Assembly: GCF_030867145.1 (NCBI RefSeq)
Contig: NC_134414.1
Span: 18,804,518-18,868,517, forward strand
DNA from: Opisthocomus hoazin
Taxonomy: Eukaryota; Chordata; Aves; Opisthocomiformes; Opisthocomidae
Direction of reading: 5' to 3'
Length of the DNA stretch: 64,000 bases
Part shown: one piece after another, positions 15,246-28,933 of the stretch
Layout of the letters: each line of letters starts with the position of its first letter
How positions within the stretch are numbered: the stretch's first letter is position 1
The notes under the pieces: generated by a model
What the model saw: only the letters and a program-made list of their open reading frames with translations
What the model was told of the DNA's origin: nothing
Databases searched by the model: none
Position numbers and translations under genes: made by a program

Positions 15246-18200
15246 TGTGGGAGGGGGCTGCTCCAGACCAGCTGTGGTCTTGTCTAGCAGTCTGAGCGTC
15301 TATCAATGAGATGGTCTGGTTTTGGTTCAGTGCCATCTGAAGGGGACACAGTTTGCCAATGCCCAGCTTATCCCAGTGTGTACCCAAGTGCAATGAATGC
15401 AGATGACTGGGAGACCAGTTTCAGAAACACATGCTGTGTCTGGAGTGAAGCACTCTGGGAGGCACACCCAGCGCCCTGGCCCTTTAAAATCAGCTTGACG
15501 TCATCATGTTTTCTCCAGAGGCACTTGTCACTGCCAGGTGATTATGGCTGATCACAGGTCAGGAACAATAGGCTTTTGTGTGTTGTGATCCTTTATGATC
15601 CTTTACACTAATGTGTAACAAGAGAAAGTTACACATTAAAAGAAGACTCTCTCCAGTCCTCACTGTGTCCCATAAGTTTACTGTAAGTAAGCTTTGCATT
15701 TTTACATAACGCATGTTTGAATTTTTTTGTAAGGAGGAAATTAGCCTAGATTTTTTTGCTATAAATAAACAGCCCTTTGCAGTAAGAATTAATTTGTCAC
15801 AGCATCCTGTCTGAGTATGACCTTCCCCAGCCTGCTTGCTTTGGAGGTTGTTGTCATTTATTGCTCTGCAAAGAGTGGAAGGAGTTCGAATCCATCACAC
15901 TCGTAACAGATCAGTGACCATACCACGAGAAGGAGGAGAAAAAAGCAAACCCAGTATGTTTTACACAATTCCAATACAGCTGGTTTTCTGTAGTTTACAA
16001 TTAGTTTAAATTCATCACTTGTGTACCCGCAAAACCAGAGGTGTTGCACCAGGGATGTGCTCTCTGTCTAGGTCACAGCAGGACGTTAGGCTATATTGGC
16101 TGTTACAGCTGTTGCACTGTGGATTACGACAGCTTCCCAAATCCTGAGAAAAAAAGAAGTCACCTCAATGTGAATGCTCTTGTCAAGCAAGGGTAGCATT
16201 TCCTGCAGTTAATACAGACAAGGGTGCCACATCTTAAGAGAGCAAATGCATCATGCTCTTGGTGACACCAGTATTCGTAGAATTAGTAGCCTTCATTCCA
16301 TGCCTTATTATCATAGTTCCTTGTGAAGAAATAAAAACCTGTCATTGTTCTACTTTCACTCAGAATGTCAGACTTAAACCTCCGATGACAGTTACATTAA
16401 TTGCAAGAATGTGCGAGCAAGTGTCAGCTTCTGGGAAACTCTGCCCTGGTTTGCCACTTCCATCCCCAGGCTTCAAAAAAACCCCAGCCCATACCTGCCC
16501 GACTGAAAACTGTAATCGTAAGATCCTAAAACAGGTCTATATCTGCCCACCAAGGCAAACCCTTAAGCATGAAAGCAAAGTTCACATGCTTGCACTAGAG
16601 GTCTTTAAGCTGAAAATTTGGATCAATGTTTGATCAACTGTTTTTATGCTGATTGAGATTTTTCTCTGTTGGACCCAACGTACAGCTGGTCTGTGATATA
16701 GCTTATAGCACCTTTTATACCTCTACAGAATTTGTTGCAGTAAGATATTTCCCATGATTCTTTTATTTCTACATATATTTTTATTAGTTTATATGGGCCT
16801 TATTTCTTTGCAAATTTGTCTTGTAATATGAACTTAAACTGAAAAGAAACAGATATGAAACCAGAAGACATGATTATTTCCTTATTTTTTCTACAGAATG
16901 CATACATGCTAGCAGCCTGTTCACCCCACGAAATATTTATAGTAGCGTAACATTAACTTGCAAAGTAAGTATAATGGAAGAACATAGAAAGATGTCCTGT
17001 CATTAGGGACTCTACACACAGGCGAGTGAAATGGATAGAGACTAATGCTATGAACGGAACAAAGTGTGACAGGAGTGTATATCAGGATGGCAATACACTT
17101 CTGCATATGGTGAACAACCAGTAAATGAATGCACTAAGCAGCTGAGGGAATATTATGCTACATGAATAGTGATACTTTAATGGCTGGAGATACATAGGAG
17201 CAGAAATTTTTGAGAGAAAAGATTTGAACACGCCTACACTTAATGGCAAAATTTTCGTGGTTAATTGTGGAAAGAAAAACGTCTGTAATGATCAATCTGC
17301 TTGAAACATGCCAGTTTCCATTTTAGGGATGCAATCTCATGCAACTTTACTGACTTACCAATTGAACTGTGTGGAGGCCTCATTTGATACAGCCATCATG
17401 TGATGTGAACATCCTTGCAGAGATCAGGAAGCTATCCCCACTTCCCCAGTGAAGTGGGAAGCCAGCTCACTTGAACATGAGTGTATCTTTTTCAGCAATT
17501 TTCTAGGTAACATCACACAATAAGACTACAGTGTATCTTCTTTGAGCGTGAAGGACAGGCTTACTTACTTTATCTGTACTAGCCAAAGCTACATTGCTGC
17601 CACTAACATCTTTTGAACATTACCAAAGAAAATAAAATTCAGCTTTCATTTCACTCCTATGGATGGGAGAAGTTTCAGACTAAGGTTACCAACTAGCTGT
17701 CAGGTGAATCTCTCAGAAAGCCAAAGCTGCCCTTGAATGCATGACTGGATATTCAAGGAAAGTCTCTGGATTCGTAGAAGCAGGATCTGAGAGTCCTCAT
17801 TCTCAAAACCACATTTCTGCTCTAGCTTGACAAAGAGCGTAATCGCTGTCTGGTAGTAAGGCAGGACCAAAACTGGTTGCATTTTGTCAGGATTCTTAGT
17901 TTTTTTTGAAAAATAAATCATTATGAATATTTATAACTATTTATTCTCAAATCATGCTCACCTTGCAGAGCATGATTATGGCATCGTTACTATGCTCTAG
18001 AATGGGTGAGGACAGAGAAACAATCCACACAGCTCAACTGGGCTGTATGTACTAAAGCTGCGGACTGAGATGTACTTAGAGGCGGTGTGGTGTGAACTAG
18101 AACTTTAATCAGCTAATTATCAGCTTCCAGCTGCTTTCCCCAACAGCTGGATTTCTTTCACATAGCATGGAACAACAAACTGAATTTACATTAGCTATTA

Positions 18201-20529
18201 AAGATTATAGAGTACATCCCTGTCAAACTGAAAGAAGAGAATCAATCCTACAATAGTTGATAGCTGTTATGAAATCACTGTAACCAAAAATCAGATGTCC
18301 GAAGCTATTACTGTTCTGACAGAAGTGACATGCAAGAATTTTATAAGTGGAAGAGAGAGCGCAGTAGAAACCAGGAAGGCAAGCAAGCACGAGCTAAGAA
18401 CACATATATAAGTAACCCAGACTCTAGCTTTGCCCAAGATACTATCACATGTGGCCCTCCTCCATACCCCCTTTTTCCAAAAAAAGGCACACTGGCCTGT
18501 AACACTTCTCCTGAGCCTCCCTTGAGCAGGAGAACTAACATCAAGCATAGAGAAATAATCAGACTTCGTTTTCTTCATTAGCTGGTACTGCTACACCACC
18601 CTCTGCCATAACACAGCACATTCAGCTCAAGGTTGCATCAGACCTGGGCAGGCACACTGAAATCAGGCTTAGGACTTCAGCCTTGTCTTCTCCAGACTGC
18701 ACAGAGCATCAGTTGTCCTGTCCCCATCAATGCTCTTCTACAGGATTTTTTTTGCATTCTCATCCTACTGATCACTTGACTAAAAGGCCAACTACAGCAA
18801 CCCAATTCCTTCAGTTTTTAGATTCCCCCCTCGAGCTCTTGTATCAGCCTTCCAACTTTCACACTGCCTGTCAGTCTCAGCTGGTAGATAGCTGAAGTTG
18901 CACAGATGAAGATGGACTCAGTTGCCTTTAAAAGGACAACGGCAGAAGTGGAAGCCATACTATATATTCACCTAGTTCAGGGTTCCTGAGGTGCTTGAAA
19001 AGATCAAGTACTACCAAATCCAAAAATACAGTGATAAATGAACCTATGATTGTGCTAGAGAGAGGAAAATGACAGACAAACATTATAGCAAATAGGTCCT
19101 TAAAAAGAGCTGATGAAGTCATGTGAGTTGCATGGAAGTTTGGTAAGAGTGACTAAACCCTTTGGACTCTGCATAACGAGGGAAGAGATCACAAAACAAC
19201 AATATATAAGAGATCCAGTTTTAGCAAATTGAGTAATCTAACCAACATGAAATGTGGCAATATGGCCTTGAAATGGAGGCTGGTGGAGCACAGAGTGCAG
19301 GATTTGCAATCCCGCTGCTTCTCCAGAATTGAACCTGGTCTTGAGGAGAGCTCTCCAAAAGGCAGCATTGCTGCAGCTGATGACTACTGCTGGTCTAGCT
19401 ACTTCTGCAGCTTCTGGTTGCTGCATGTGGGCTTTCAGCTCCTCCTGGGCTGTAAAAGACATGAACATCCCTCTGTAAAGGTGTTCTGTGTTGTCTTGTG
19501 CTGACCTGACTGAAGGAGATCCCTGGAAGTTTTCAAGCCCTAAAAGAAGATCAGCAGAGCTTATGACTGGCTTTGTTAAGGCTCATAAGGTCCAGCTCCA
19601 GAAGAGACAATGTTTGGCCCAGTGAATGTATAATCATTGTCTTTGGGAGTAAGCAAAAAATACCATCCATGGGTGCCCTGCATGCAGGAATTTGCATGAA
19701 GAGACATTATCTTCTATCAGCTAAAGCACATTGCTTCTTCTCTAGAAACCAGTAATTAAACTGAGTTAAGAAGTCAGTGTAGTACCACTCATTCCCTCCC
19801 TCAGTGCTTTGGCTTAGTTCGGTGGTGTGAATTTAAATGCTGCTTTTATGTGATGCTAAAGTCCTGTTGTGAGAATTATGTAAAATGCTCAAAACGAGCA
19901 GGTGTGATGCCAGACCTACCTATGCTGTCAAATGTTAACCAACCAGACCTAGCCAAGTTCCGTCTGGTCACGTTATTAAAAATTGGAATGAATTGTATTA
20001 GTGTCTCATTCAAAGTGATGGGAACTCAACAAACTCCCAGCTTACTCTTCTGTATGGAGTAGAGAAGAGAGTTTTCATGTCAGCATCCCGCACAGGATAA
20101 CCCAAGGGAAGCTAAAATCCGTGGAGGGCAGTATCTGTTTAGTTGAGGCTTTGCCTAGCAAGTTATTGTTTATCAAGTCCCTATCTGGAATAAACACACA
20201 AGGACATACCCGTTCCTTGTGGGCTAGGTAAAGGATTAATATTAGACATAAGGATTCACAGACGTAAGCAAAACAAACAAAAACAAAGGTAAAAAATGAT
20301 TACCAAAGCATTTCATGTGAAGTACAGATACGGTGGATAGAAACGATAAATCCTTCTGGAATTTTCAGGTGCACATTAAATCAGATTGTGACACATATTT
20401 AAGTTGGAAACATCTCACTTGACCTCCAAGACCCAGCAAAACAGGGTGCAGTCTGAAAAGGAATTGAAATCAGGTGCTGTGGTTGTGGTTAAATATTACA
20501 CACTACCATGCAGGATGAGGAAATAGTTA
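15246..20529. other. Unique intergenic DNA, 5.3 kb
   Basis: AT-rich sequence with short scattered frames. The longest (16253-16633, plus, 126 codons) has a hydrophobic start and many cysteines but no known domain. A minus-strand frame at 15858-16049 has one possible membrane segment. No repeat family identified. Confidence 0.4.
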
Positions 20530-20960
20530 ATAGTTGATCGTAAGCTGAATGGGAGTAAAAAAAGATGTTTTGCTCTTTTGAAAAAGGCAAACATCATCCT
20601 GGAAGTAAAACAAATGAAATCATCGTTCTGCTCCAACTGGTGCTGATATGTCTCTGAGGAGTTGTGCATACAGTTTTGTGCACCATCTAGAAAGATGGGG
20701 ACCAGCTGAAGGGAGCACAGACGTGAGCCGCAGGAATGTTATTTAAAATTAACTTCTGTGGAAAGGTTCAGGGCAATGGAGTTGCTAAGCCTAGAGAAGA
20801 GACGGTTGAAGAAAGACATGATACCACTCCACAGCTTTGTGGGTCATAGTGACAAAGGGGAAGGAAGTGTCTACTGTGGAGAGATATAGCTTAGCAGTGA
20901 GGAAAAATACTCTAAGACCAGAATAGCTGAGGCTGCAGCACATTGTTTGGTGAGGCTTCA
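20530..20960 (+). mobile_element. Old, heavily diverged CR1 LINE fragment
   Basis: Landmarks of the CR1 ORF2 C-terminus are legible in order: AAAAAGGCAAACATCATCCTGG, a TTCTGCTCCAACTGGTGCTGA stretch, GGAGTTGTGCATACAGTTTTG, and CTAAGCCTAGAGAAGAGACG. No open frame or tail remains, so the insertion is much older than the others. Confidence 0.65.
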
Positions 20961-22573
20961 GAATCCCCATTACAGTAAACTTTAAAGAATAGCAGGTTAA
21001 AAGACATCACTCATTTATCTGCCACTCTCCTTGGAGAACTGGAGCTGCATTTCTAAGTGCCAGCTGGGTTTTAGGAAGACAGGAGCAGGATAACCAGAAT
21101 TCCAGCATCTGAGTTTTAGATCTGTGGTACAAAAGCCGGTGAGGGATTTTCCAGGTACTGTCTTGTTTGACCAAATATACATTGCATGCATCATTTTCTT
21201 GCAGTACCACAGGTGCTAGTATACTGAAAGATCTCACGTAAAATCCACACATGCTCAAAGTTTGATGCATGCAAAGGAGGGCTCAGTGTTCAGATCAACA
21301 GCTGCAGGCTCACAGTGCCCTTTTGATGCCTCTGGACGTTAACATCCAGGCAGGTCTTTTTCCTACTTGTAGCTGTGTGCATGTTCTTGAGAGTAAGAAA
21401 AAATGTTAAATGAAATCTTTAAAATAAAAAATCTTTATTTAATTTTCCTTGCTCACAGTTCCTATGAACTATGTGCAAGACTATGAACATTCTTGAGGTT
21501 AAGAAAATAATGGGTGTGCTGGACCATGGCCAGCATTGATTTTCTGGACCACAGATCAATGTGAAGGCAATGTAAATGGGTGAGGAACATCTGTTTTTCC
21601 TTCTCTGTGCTCTGTAGTAACAATTGCAGCATGTTAGTGGTCTCAGCAGGCTCTGCTTGCCATTTTATGACTCTACAGCCATTGTAAAATAACCATATTT
21701 TTGCTTCAAGCATAATGGAAGTAATTTACAGGCAGTATTGATAGATGACTGGTGCAGTCAGTTAGCATATATTGCAAAGTGGAGAGTACATGTGAAAAAA
21801 TGCTGCATTTAAACCTTTTCTTTTGGGTCAACATTACATTTGCCACACAACTCTTCCAAGTCCTGCTGTTGCTGCATTTTTAATCACAGAGAAAACGTCT
21901 TGTATTTCTTTGCTTTAAAATACTTTGTGAATTTCATCAAAATTGAATAAAAATGTCTGTGTCTGGTTTTGCTTGAAGGAACTGGATCAAAATCTCATGG
22001 AAACAGCTGATTCAAATAAGCAGTCGGTAACTGTTCCTGCACTATAACTTCTTAGCAAGTCAGCAAAGGAATCTTCATACCATTCACTTTATTTTCGTCT
22101 TAAAACTCTGTCTAAAACTAAATGGACTCTGCAGTATGAATTCTTCATTCACACATTGCTGGAACATTCCTGCAGCATTAAAGGACTCCTGAAGTGCTGG
22201 GGGCATGCAGGAAAGGTGTGTGGACAGACAGCCTGCAGAGTCAGATCCCAGAGGTGTGAAAAACTTTGAAACAGGGATGAAAATCTGCTGAGAAAACACT
22301 GATGTGTCTTAAAAATAAAAAAGAACTGGCCAGAGCTCACACATCTTTTTCTAAGCCTGAGACACCTGGACCCATTCTTTTAGATCTTGTTAAATTTCAG
22401 TACTTTCTGCTTGTAGAGATGATATATTCCTTATCATACAGTTTATTGAACTATCCCTTCCCAACAGTATACCGTAAAGATTCTCACCTGAAGGGGAGGT
22501 AGAAAGCAGTAATATTGTAAAGCGGAGTGTGAACTTAACTGAAAGGATTTCAGTAAGGTCACTGTGTGAGTAG
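20961..22573. other. Unique intergenic DNA
   Basis: Only short frames without domain motifs (for example minus 21007-21270 and 21462-21713). No repeat or RNA gene was recognised. Confidence 0.4.
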
Positions 22574-22850
22574 TCATAGAATCATGGAATGGTTTGTCTT
22601 GGAAGGGACCTGATAGATCATCTAGTCCCGACCCCCCAGCCATGGGCAGGGACACCTTCCACTAGACCAGTTTGCTCAAAACCCCATCCAGCCTGACCTT
22701 GAACACTGCCAGGGAGGGGGCATCCACAACTTCTCTGGGCAACCTGTGCCAGTGCCTCACCACCCTCAGAGTAAATCTTTTTTCTTATATCTAATTTAAA
22801 TCTACCCTTTTCAGTTTAAAGCCATTACCCTTTGTTCTATCAGTACATAC
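22574..22850 (-). mobile_element. CR1 LINE 3'-end fragment
   Basis: Begins TCATAGAATCATGGAATGG, continues through the subfamily text TGGAAGGGACCTGATAGATC and CCACAACTTCTCTGGGCAAC, and stops near TATCAGTACATAC. Same subfamily as the elements at 38932 and 49064. Only about 280 bp of the 3' end was inserted or survives. Confidence 0.9.
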
Positions 22851-25800
22851 GTAGTCATAACAACAGGATTTTTTGTTTTTTGGCTGGACAAATATAGCTG
22901 TACATAAATTCTTCATTCTTCTGCATTCTAGACTTTTGTTCAACATGTTACATGTATTCCGAAATACTTGCATTGGTTCCAGAATGTTATGCAGTGAAAG
23001 GTGCTACTTTTCCAGAGGACATGTAAGATTTTCTTACTAGTTAAGCATATTTTTATGATTTTTTTTTTTAAAAGGAGGACTAATATTGCTAAAGGACACT
23101 CATATGTTCCATTTACTTATAACTATACTCTTCCCTCCAGACCTCAGCAAATTATTCAACCAATTTCTAGACTAGAATTAATGTTATTATGCTATGATGT
23201 ATTTCAGGGGAGGAGAGAAGCTTAGCTGTTCACACAGGGACTATTTCAGTGCAACTTGTTATACAAGGGCTGTGTTCTACCCAAGGATAGAACAGAAAGG
23301 GTAGAATTCCTCTGAGCTGAAAAATTTCAATATTGTGAACAGAACACTTTGTCGAAGAGAATGGTCAAATTGATGAGCTATTCTGCCCTGCTGAACAGAT
23401 CGTGTCCTAACAAAAGAAAAAAATCCATTAGGCTTCACATCAGATTTAAAAGTACTGTTTAGCTTTCGTAAGAAACTTACATTTTTTGACAGATGAATAA
23501 ATTCTGCCTGCTGTGATATATTGTAATAAACCAAACATATGGAACTTAGGACATTCACACCAGAAGATACAGTTGTGATCATCTATAATGAACTTCTTCA
23601 TAGCACAAAGAAAAGAGTTTCTTTAACTTTTGTCCTTGAACTCTGTTATGATTTTGATTGCAGTTTCCTGGGGTACCGTCCCTGCAGTCATTTCCTTGGG
23701 AAAAGTTAAATTTGGCCTGGAGTCAGGAACACATGTGGAAAAGGGTAGTAGTAGGGATGTGTTTCAATGGTGAGTACTACAAAGGAAATGTATAGCTTTG
23801 GTCAGAGGCAGCAGCATTGTGGATGGGGAGTTGAGAGGGGCTAATGAATGACAACTACTGAGAGTACGTGCAATAACCCTAAACCTTCCATGCAGATAAA
23901 CCTACTCCTGGCCTGAGCTTGGAAATGGACAGAAGCTGTAAAAATGCTTCCTAAAATGATTCTTGTAAACTGATTGTTCTTCAACCCTTTAGCATGTATC
24001 ACAACACAAAATCCTTGGTGAAGAAACCCCAGTTTTGACTGCAGGTCTATGTGAATGTGTCTGCTGAGCAGCAGGGCTGTTAGCTGCTGCACACAGGCAG
24101 GTTTGGATTTGCACATTTCCTGGTTTGCCACATCATTGCTCTGGGCAGCATCCAGACCTCATGGAAATCAGCAAAAAGATTTCACGGGTAGGAAGCAGAT
24201 GACTAAGCTTGTGCAACATAGTCCATTGTCCAAAATTGCACTCCATCTCAGTGGGTATTGCTTCCTATTTCCTCTCCTTCACATCCTTATACATCACCTA
24301 GCAAAACATGACATTCGCCAAAAGGGAAAATATTCACTTCTTGTAGCAAAATGCATATTGGATTTTAGCTGGCAGTTCTTGTACTCAGGTAAACAGTTCA
24401 ACCAGAAACTACTTCAGTTTGAACCCAGAGGGTAATAACCCTTGGATTTTCCTTCCCTCTTAAATTGGCTTTTTTTCAAATCCCTTGTGTCAACAGGTCC
24501 TATATTCCCAGCTATGGTATCAACAACGTCTAGTGTTGCAGGGAATTAGAATTATATGGGCTAGTTAAAGACTTCTCTCTCCCAACACAGAGAGCTGTCA
24601 TGGGTTAATTTCTAATGTCAGTGGTTAATAGATTCTCGTAAGATGTCTGCCTCCTAGGAAATAGTGCAAGAATGCATCATGATTTAGCACGCTTGTGACA
24701 TGTCCCTCTCTCATTCTCACTTACCCCTTTATGCCCAATCGCATTTACCAAAGGAATCTCTGTTTTTCTCCCTAATGTACATTTTGATTGCCTTGTGCCA
24801 TTCAAACCAACACAATTGGTTCAAAAGCAGGGAACCTACTAGAAGAGCCAGAAACATGTAAATTAAACGTTTTGGTCATCAGACTTTGGTTATCTGAAAT
24901 CTAGCGTATCTCATTCATCAGGTTCACTGTACAGTCAAATATAAAGGAAGAGTCACTTCCAAGAAGCAAATAATCCTGTTATAAGAGGCAGAATATGTGG
25001 GATGAAGGACCCTCTGAATCTCTCATTCTCTCAGTAGTGGCCATTGAGGGAGCGTAGACTAGACACCAAACCCTTACATGTCTAGAATAGAGTGAGATGA
25101 CTACGACTGAGGTTAGGTAAGAGTTTCAATCTTTAAAACGTTTTCTTTCATAGATATTGCACATATGTGTTTCTAAACTTTGAATACAATTTGTGTGAGT
25201 TCCAAGACTTAGCTAGCGTATTTAAGTGTCTTCCCACTAAACTACTCCTTTATGTGAGGATTCCTTTCCACACTGGTAGAATTGCACTTTTAGGGTCATA
25301 ATATCACACAAAGGCAAATTTGTTCTCTTCTCCTGCTGTGGGTGGAAGATGAGCTGTATATCTGAAGGACTTGAGGGCAGAGCATCCCCTGTCTGCTTCT
25401 GCAGACCTCACTGCTTTGCAGGACACAGCAGGAGAGTTGACAGCAGCTGGAGAGAGACGAGAGGCAGTAATTCAAGCTAATGCGCTGGGGACACTGCTTT
25501 GGGAGTGGGAACCACTTGGTTCAATGATGTGTCTATTTGCTGCCCATCAAACACTCACAGGTGAAATTCATGCTGAATATTAGGCATCTTTAGGTACCTG
25601 TGTAACTGAAACATACTGGGTACAATTCAGGAGTTTTGTGCACTGCTTTTTCTTAGATCGCTTAGATTTGAGCTTTGGTGTTTTGCTGCAGGTGGCACTT
25701 GAAGTTCTTTTGGAGCTTATGCCCTGTGTAACTGAAACAAGTTGTCCTTCCTCACAGTGCTTGCATGAGAAGGTGACATAGCATGAAGATATTTTCATCA

Positions 25801-28800
25801 GTTTTCTTAAAAGAAAACCTCTCTCTTCAACATGTCTTTTGGACAGGTGATTTACAAAAACACACAGGAAAAGCAAACACCTTTAGGAACAGTGGTTATT
25901 CTGATATCAGTGTCCTCACTTTACAGTTACACAGAGGTGTCACGTCCCTTCTGTCCCTTATTCTCTAGTCTAGGAAGTTCTGCTTTGTTTATAGCCTCGT
26001 ACAAGGAGTACTAAGTACATCCAAAACAGATAGAAATTGACACTGGAAATTCCCTTTGCGTAGGGGAAATTGTCTGCAGATATAAGGAAGCTGCAAGTAT
26101 TTTCCCTCCTTCATCTGTTCTGGAAGGGTTACTGTAATCTGCTTTTAGGTATTGTTTAAACAGAGTGACATAAAATGTCTTCACCTTTTCCCGTAATATG
26201 AATTCATTGCAGTCTGAAGGTAATGGTGCATTTCAATCTAAAATCAAGGTGATGTGGACCACCACTCAAAATCTACCCATATCACAGAGAAAATGTTACT
26301 CTCTGCTTAATAGACAGGCAAAAAAAAATCAACACTTGGCCACATGAGTTGAAATCCTGCTCCTATTCTATAGTAATCATGAAACAGATTATTCTAAAAT
26401 AACATTTTCTAATGGTCTAATTAGTCTGATCAATGAATGTTCACCCAGGATGGATTTTGACTGACTATGTGGCTTCAGGAAACAGTTTTTAAGATCGGCT
26501 TGTCAGAAACTTTTTTTCCTCTACAAATGCTCAGCATCAATATCTCTTATTACTCTATCTGTACAAGCGAAATATTCAGTCAGATTTACTTCATATACTT
26601 ATTCTGGATCATAATTATAGCAATGCACTAACAGAGTAAAAGAGTCCTTGCTTTGGAATTACATCCAGTGGCATTTTATTGTTCAGTCAACTCTGAAAAC
26701 AAGTCTAGCTGTGTCACTTTCTGGATGTTTTGAATGATGTCATCATATTATGTTTTCACAATGAGAAAGTGAAGAGAGACGTTGTTAGAGCTTCATCATG
26801 TCTCTTCTGACCAGCACTTCTGAGTGTCAAACATGTATTCAAATATTAAAGGCAATGTGTGTGTCCACAATGCAGGACTGGGAAGTAATGCTCAGGTTGA
26901 TTCCCAAGAAAACGGTTCAGGTAAAGGCAAATGCACTGGGGAATGAGAGGCCCAGGCAGAGAGTGATACTGGGTGTACCAGCGAGGAGATGGCAGAACAG
27001 CATCAAACTGCTGTCATGCTAGAACATGTACATGCTAAGTAGCGGTCATCTGTACACCATGGTTATTCCTTTTTTTTCTCACTTCAATTTATTACTGTGC
27101 AAGTATATTTTGAACATCTATTATTTAATGTTTCTTTAAGATTTTGAAAGATGTGAGGTTATGTGAGCATGACTATGGCAATCACAGTAACATTGCAGAA
27201 GTATGATACCATATTAAATTTGCCGAATAGATTTTCTATTTCTTAAATTAATTTTTCACTGGAGTGACATATTTTAGGTATTTTCAAAAGGAAGACACCT
27301 TTCTGCTGTGTTACCATTCTACATCTCTACAGCAATGGATCCAGCATTAGTTCTGCAGTCAGTGTGCAAGGGTGACAAACAGCAAGCCCTCACGTTCACA
27401 TGAAACCAAGAGGAGAGACAACTGCTGTGTCTTCACATCTGGGATTCCACATTGAGACTGTTCATTTTTGTCTCTTTCTGAGCATCCAACTTCCCAGGGA
27501 TATGAAACTCAAAGAAAGTTTGCATTTCTTTGATCTTCTTTCTGATACATTGAACGTATGCTCTCCCTGAACAACTGTGGTCTGTGATATAAACTTGCTG
27601 CAGATATTTCTGTATGAAAGCGACAGGTTCAGAGATTGTTCAAGTCAGGAACAAGATAGTCTAAACAAGAAGTAGTACGTCTAGCATCTGAGAGAATACC
27701 TAAGAATATTGACATTTTAGGCAAAACAATTCAAATGCAAATTCAGAAGCAAATATATGCTTTGTCGTTTCTGTTTTGCATTGGCAGTGACCAAGGAGAG
27801 GTGAGTAAGGAACACAGCATGCAGCAAACCGCTGTTAACATGGGCTGCAGAACAGAGCAAAACTCGTGCTCAGACTGCGTGCCTGCCACTCCAACCCATA
27901 TCTGGGGCTATCTTTTTGAAAGACACAATGCCATTTCTGGGTGTGAGTCGTCACTCAGTATGAGCATCGGAGGGAGTTGGAGGACACTGCAAGTGCAGGA
28001 GGGAACCAGCAGGACCCAATCTGTCCCTAAACTGGCACATGTTGATGTCAGAAGACGCAGAAGCCAGTTTGGTAAAGATTACGAGAAAATCCTGCCTCCA
28101 ACTAGTGTTAATACGGCACAACTACTCACGTGCTACTGTAGTATCTAAGGTTATGCTGAAAATGAAATAAAAAAGAAATTATACAGTGTTTATCAATGGT
28201 TATTCCAAAATCAAATTATGACATTTAAAAGGATGACCACAAATACTTGTTATAGTGTTGTGGTGGTTCAGTCTGAAGCTGACCTGTTCTGCTTATTCAC
28301 TGCTGCAACCAAACCATACAAGTTGACTTATGTGGACTTCAACTATCTTTTTAATCAACCAAAATAACCTGCTGGAGTTAGATCAGTTCCTGGGAGCTTA
28401 TTAAGCCCCCTCCATCTACTGCAGGCAAATTCTTCTTCCACCTGGTTTGTCTGAGTAAGGACTACAGGCGTTGCTTCACAGATATCATCAACGCTTGCTG
28501 ATAACTTGCAGCTTCTTACTCCACCCCTTCCCACTAACTATCTGCAGAGTTCTGAAGCTTAGCCAGGGCAAGAAGATCAAGATCTGGCTCGTGAAGTCTG
28601 CGGCATTCCTTGAAGCCTGACATGGCACTTGTGGGACCCAAAGATCCTGCCTTCTTGATCTTGGTGTGTTCTAGGCTGTGAAAGGGTTTGCACCTTCTTT
28701 GGCCAAGGGAGAATCACTACGAGTTATTCCTGCAGGCTTGTGCTGCAAGATTAAGCAAAAGTACAATCCAGAGTTTAACAAAATGAAGAAAACTGACCTA

Positions 28801-28933
28801 CTAACTTTGTATCTTCTAACAGAACTTCCTTCTCACAACCAGTTTCCCCCACTGCCTTTCTCTGACTGTACGGAAGTGATTCAATCGCCCTGTAAGGGAT
28901 TCATACCAACTTGTATTCTGTATAAGCTTAAGT
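22851..28933. other. Unique intergenic DNA, 6.1 kb, with one moderate open frame
   Basis: No repeat recognised. The 137-codon frame 27735-28148 (plus) is the longest outside repeats in the window; it has a short hydrophobic stretch (IYALSFLFCIG) but no recognised family, and is treated as non-coding unless transcript support appears. Confidence 0.4.
27735..28148 (+). CDS. Unrecognised 137-codon open frame, doubtful
   Basis: Starts MQIQKQIYALSFLFCIGSDQ and ends LLTCYCSI. It contains scattered cysteines and a basic RRRRS patch but no domain I recognise. No clear splice sites, promoter or polyadenylation signal frame it. Its length is within what chance allows in 64 kb. Confidence 0.1.
   Translation: MQIQKQIYALSFLFCIGSDQGEVSKEHSMQQTAVNMGCRTEQNSCSDCVPATPTHIWGYLFERHNAISGCESSLSMSIGGSWRTLQVQEGTSRTQSVPKLAHVDVRRRRSQFGKDYEKILPPTSVNTAQLLTCYCSI

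Noticed and set aside
15880-15900. GTTCGAATCC, like a tRNA B box
   Set aside because: No A box, no cloverleaf pairing and no acceptor stem around it.
15858-16049. Minus-strand frame with a membrane-like segment followed by CYECDG
   Set aside because: Vaguely like a Ly6-type start, but too short, with no cysteine pattern or convincing exon structure.
16253-16633. 126-codon cysteine-containing plus-strand frame with hydrophobic start
   Set aside because: No recognisable domain, no splice or promoter support; length compatible with chance.
28678-28933. First 84 or so codons of a 319-codon open frame, as if a novel gene fused to RT
   Set aside because: The leading part is not CR1 and has no domain; the frame simply runs by chance into the CR1 starting at 28934.
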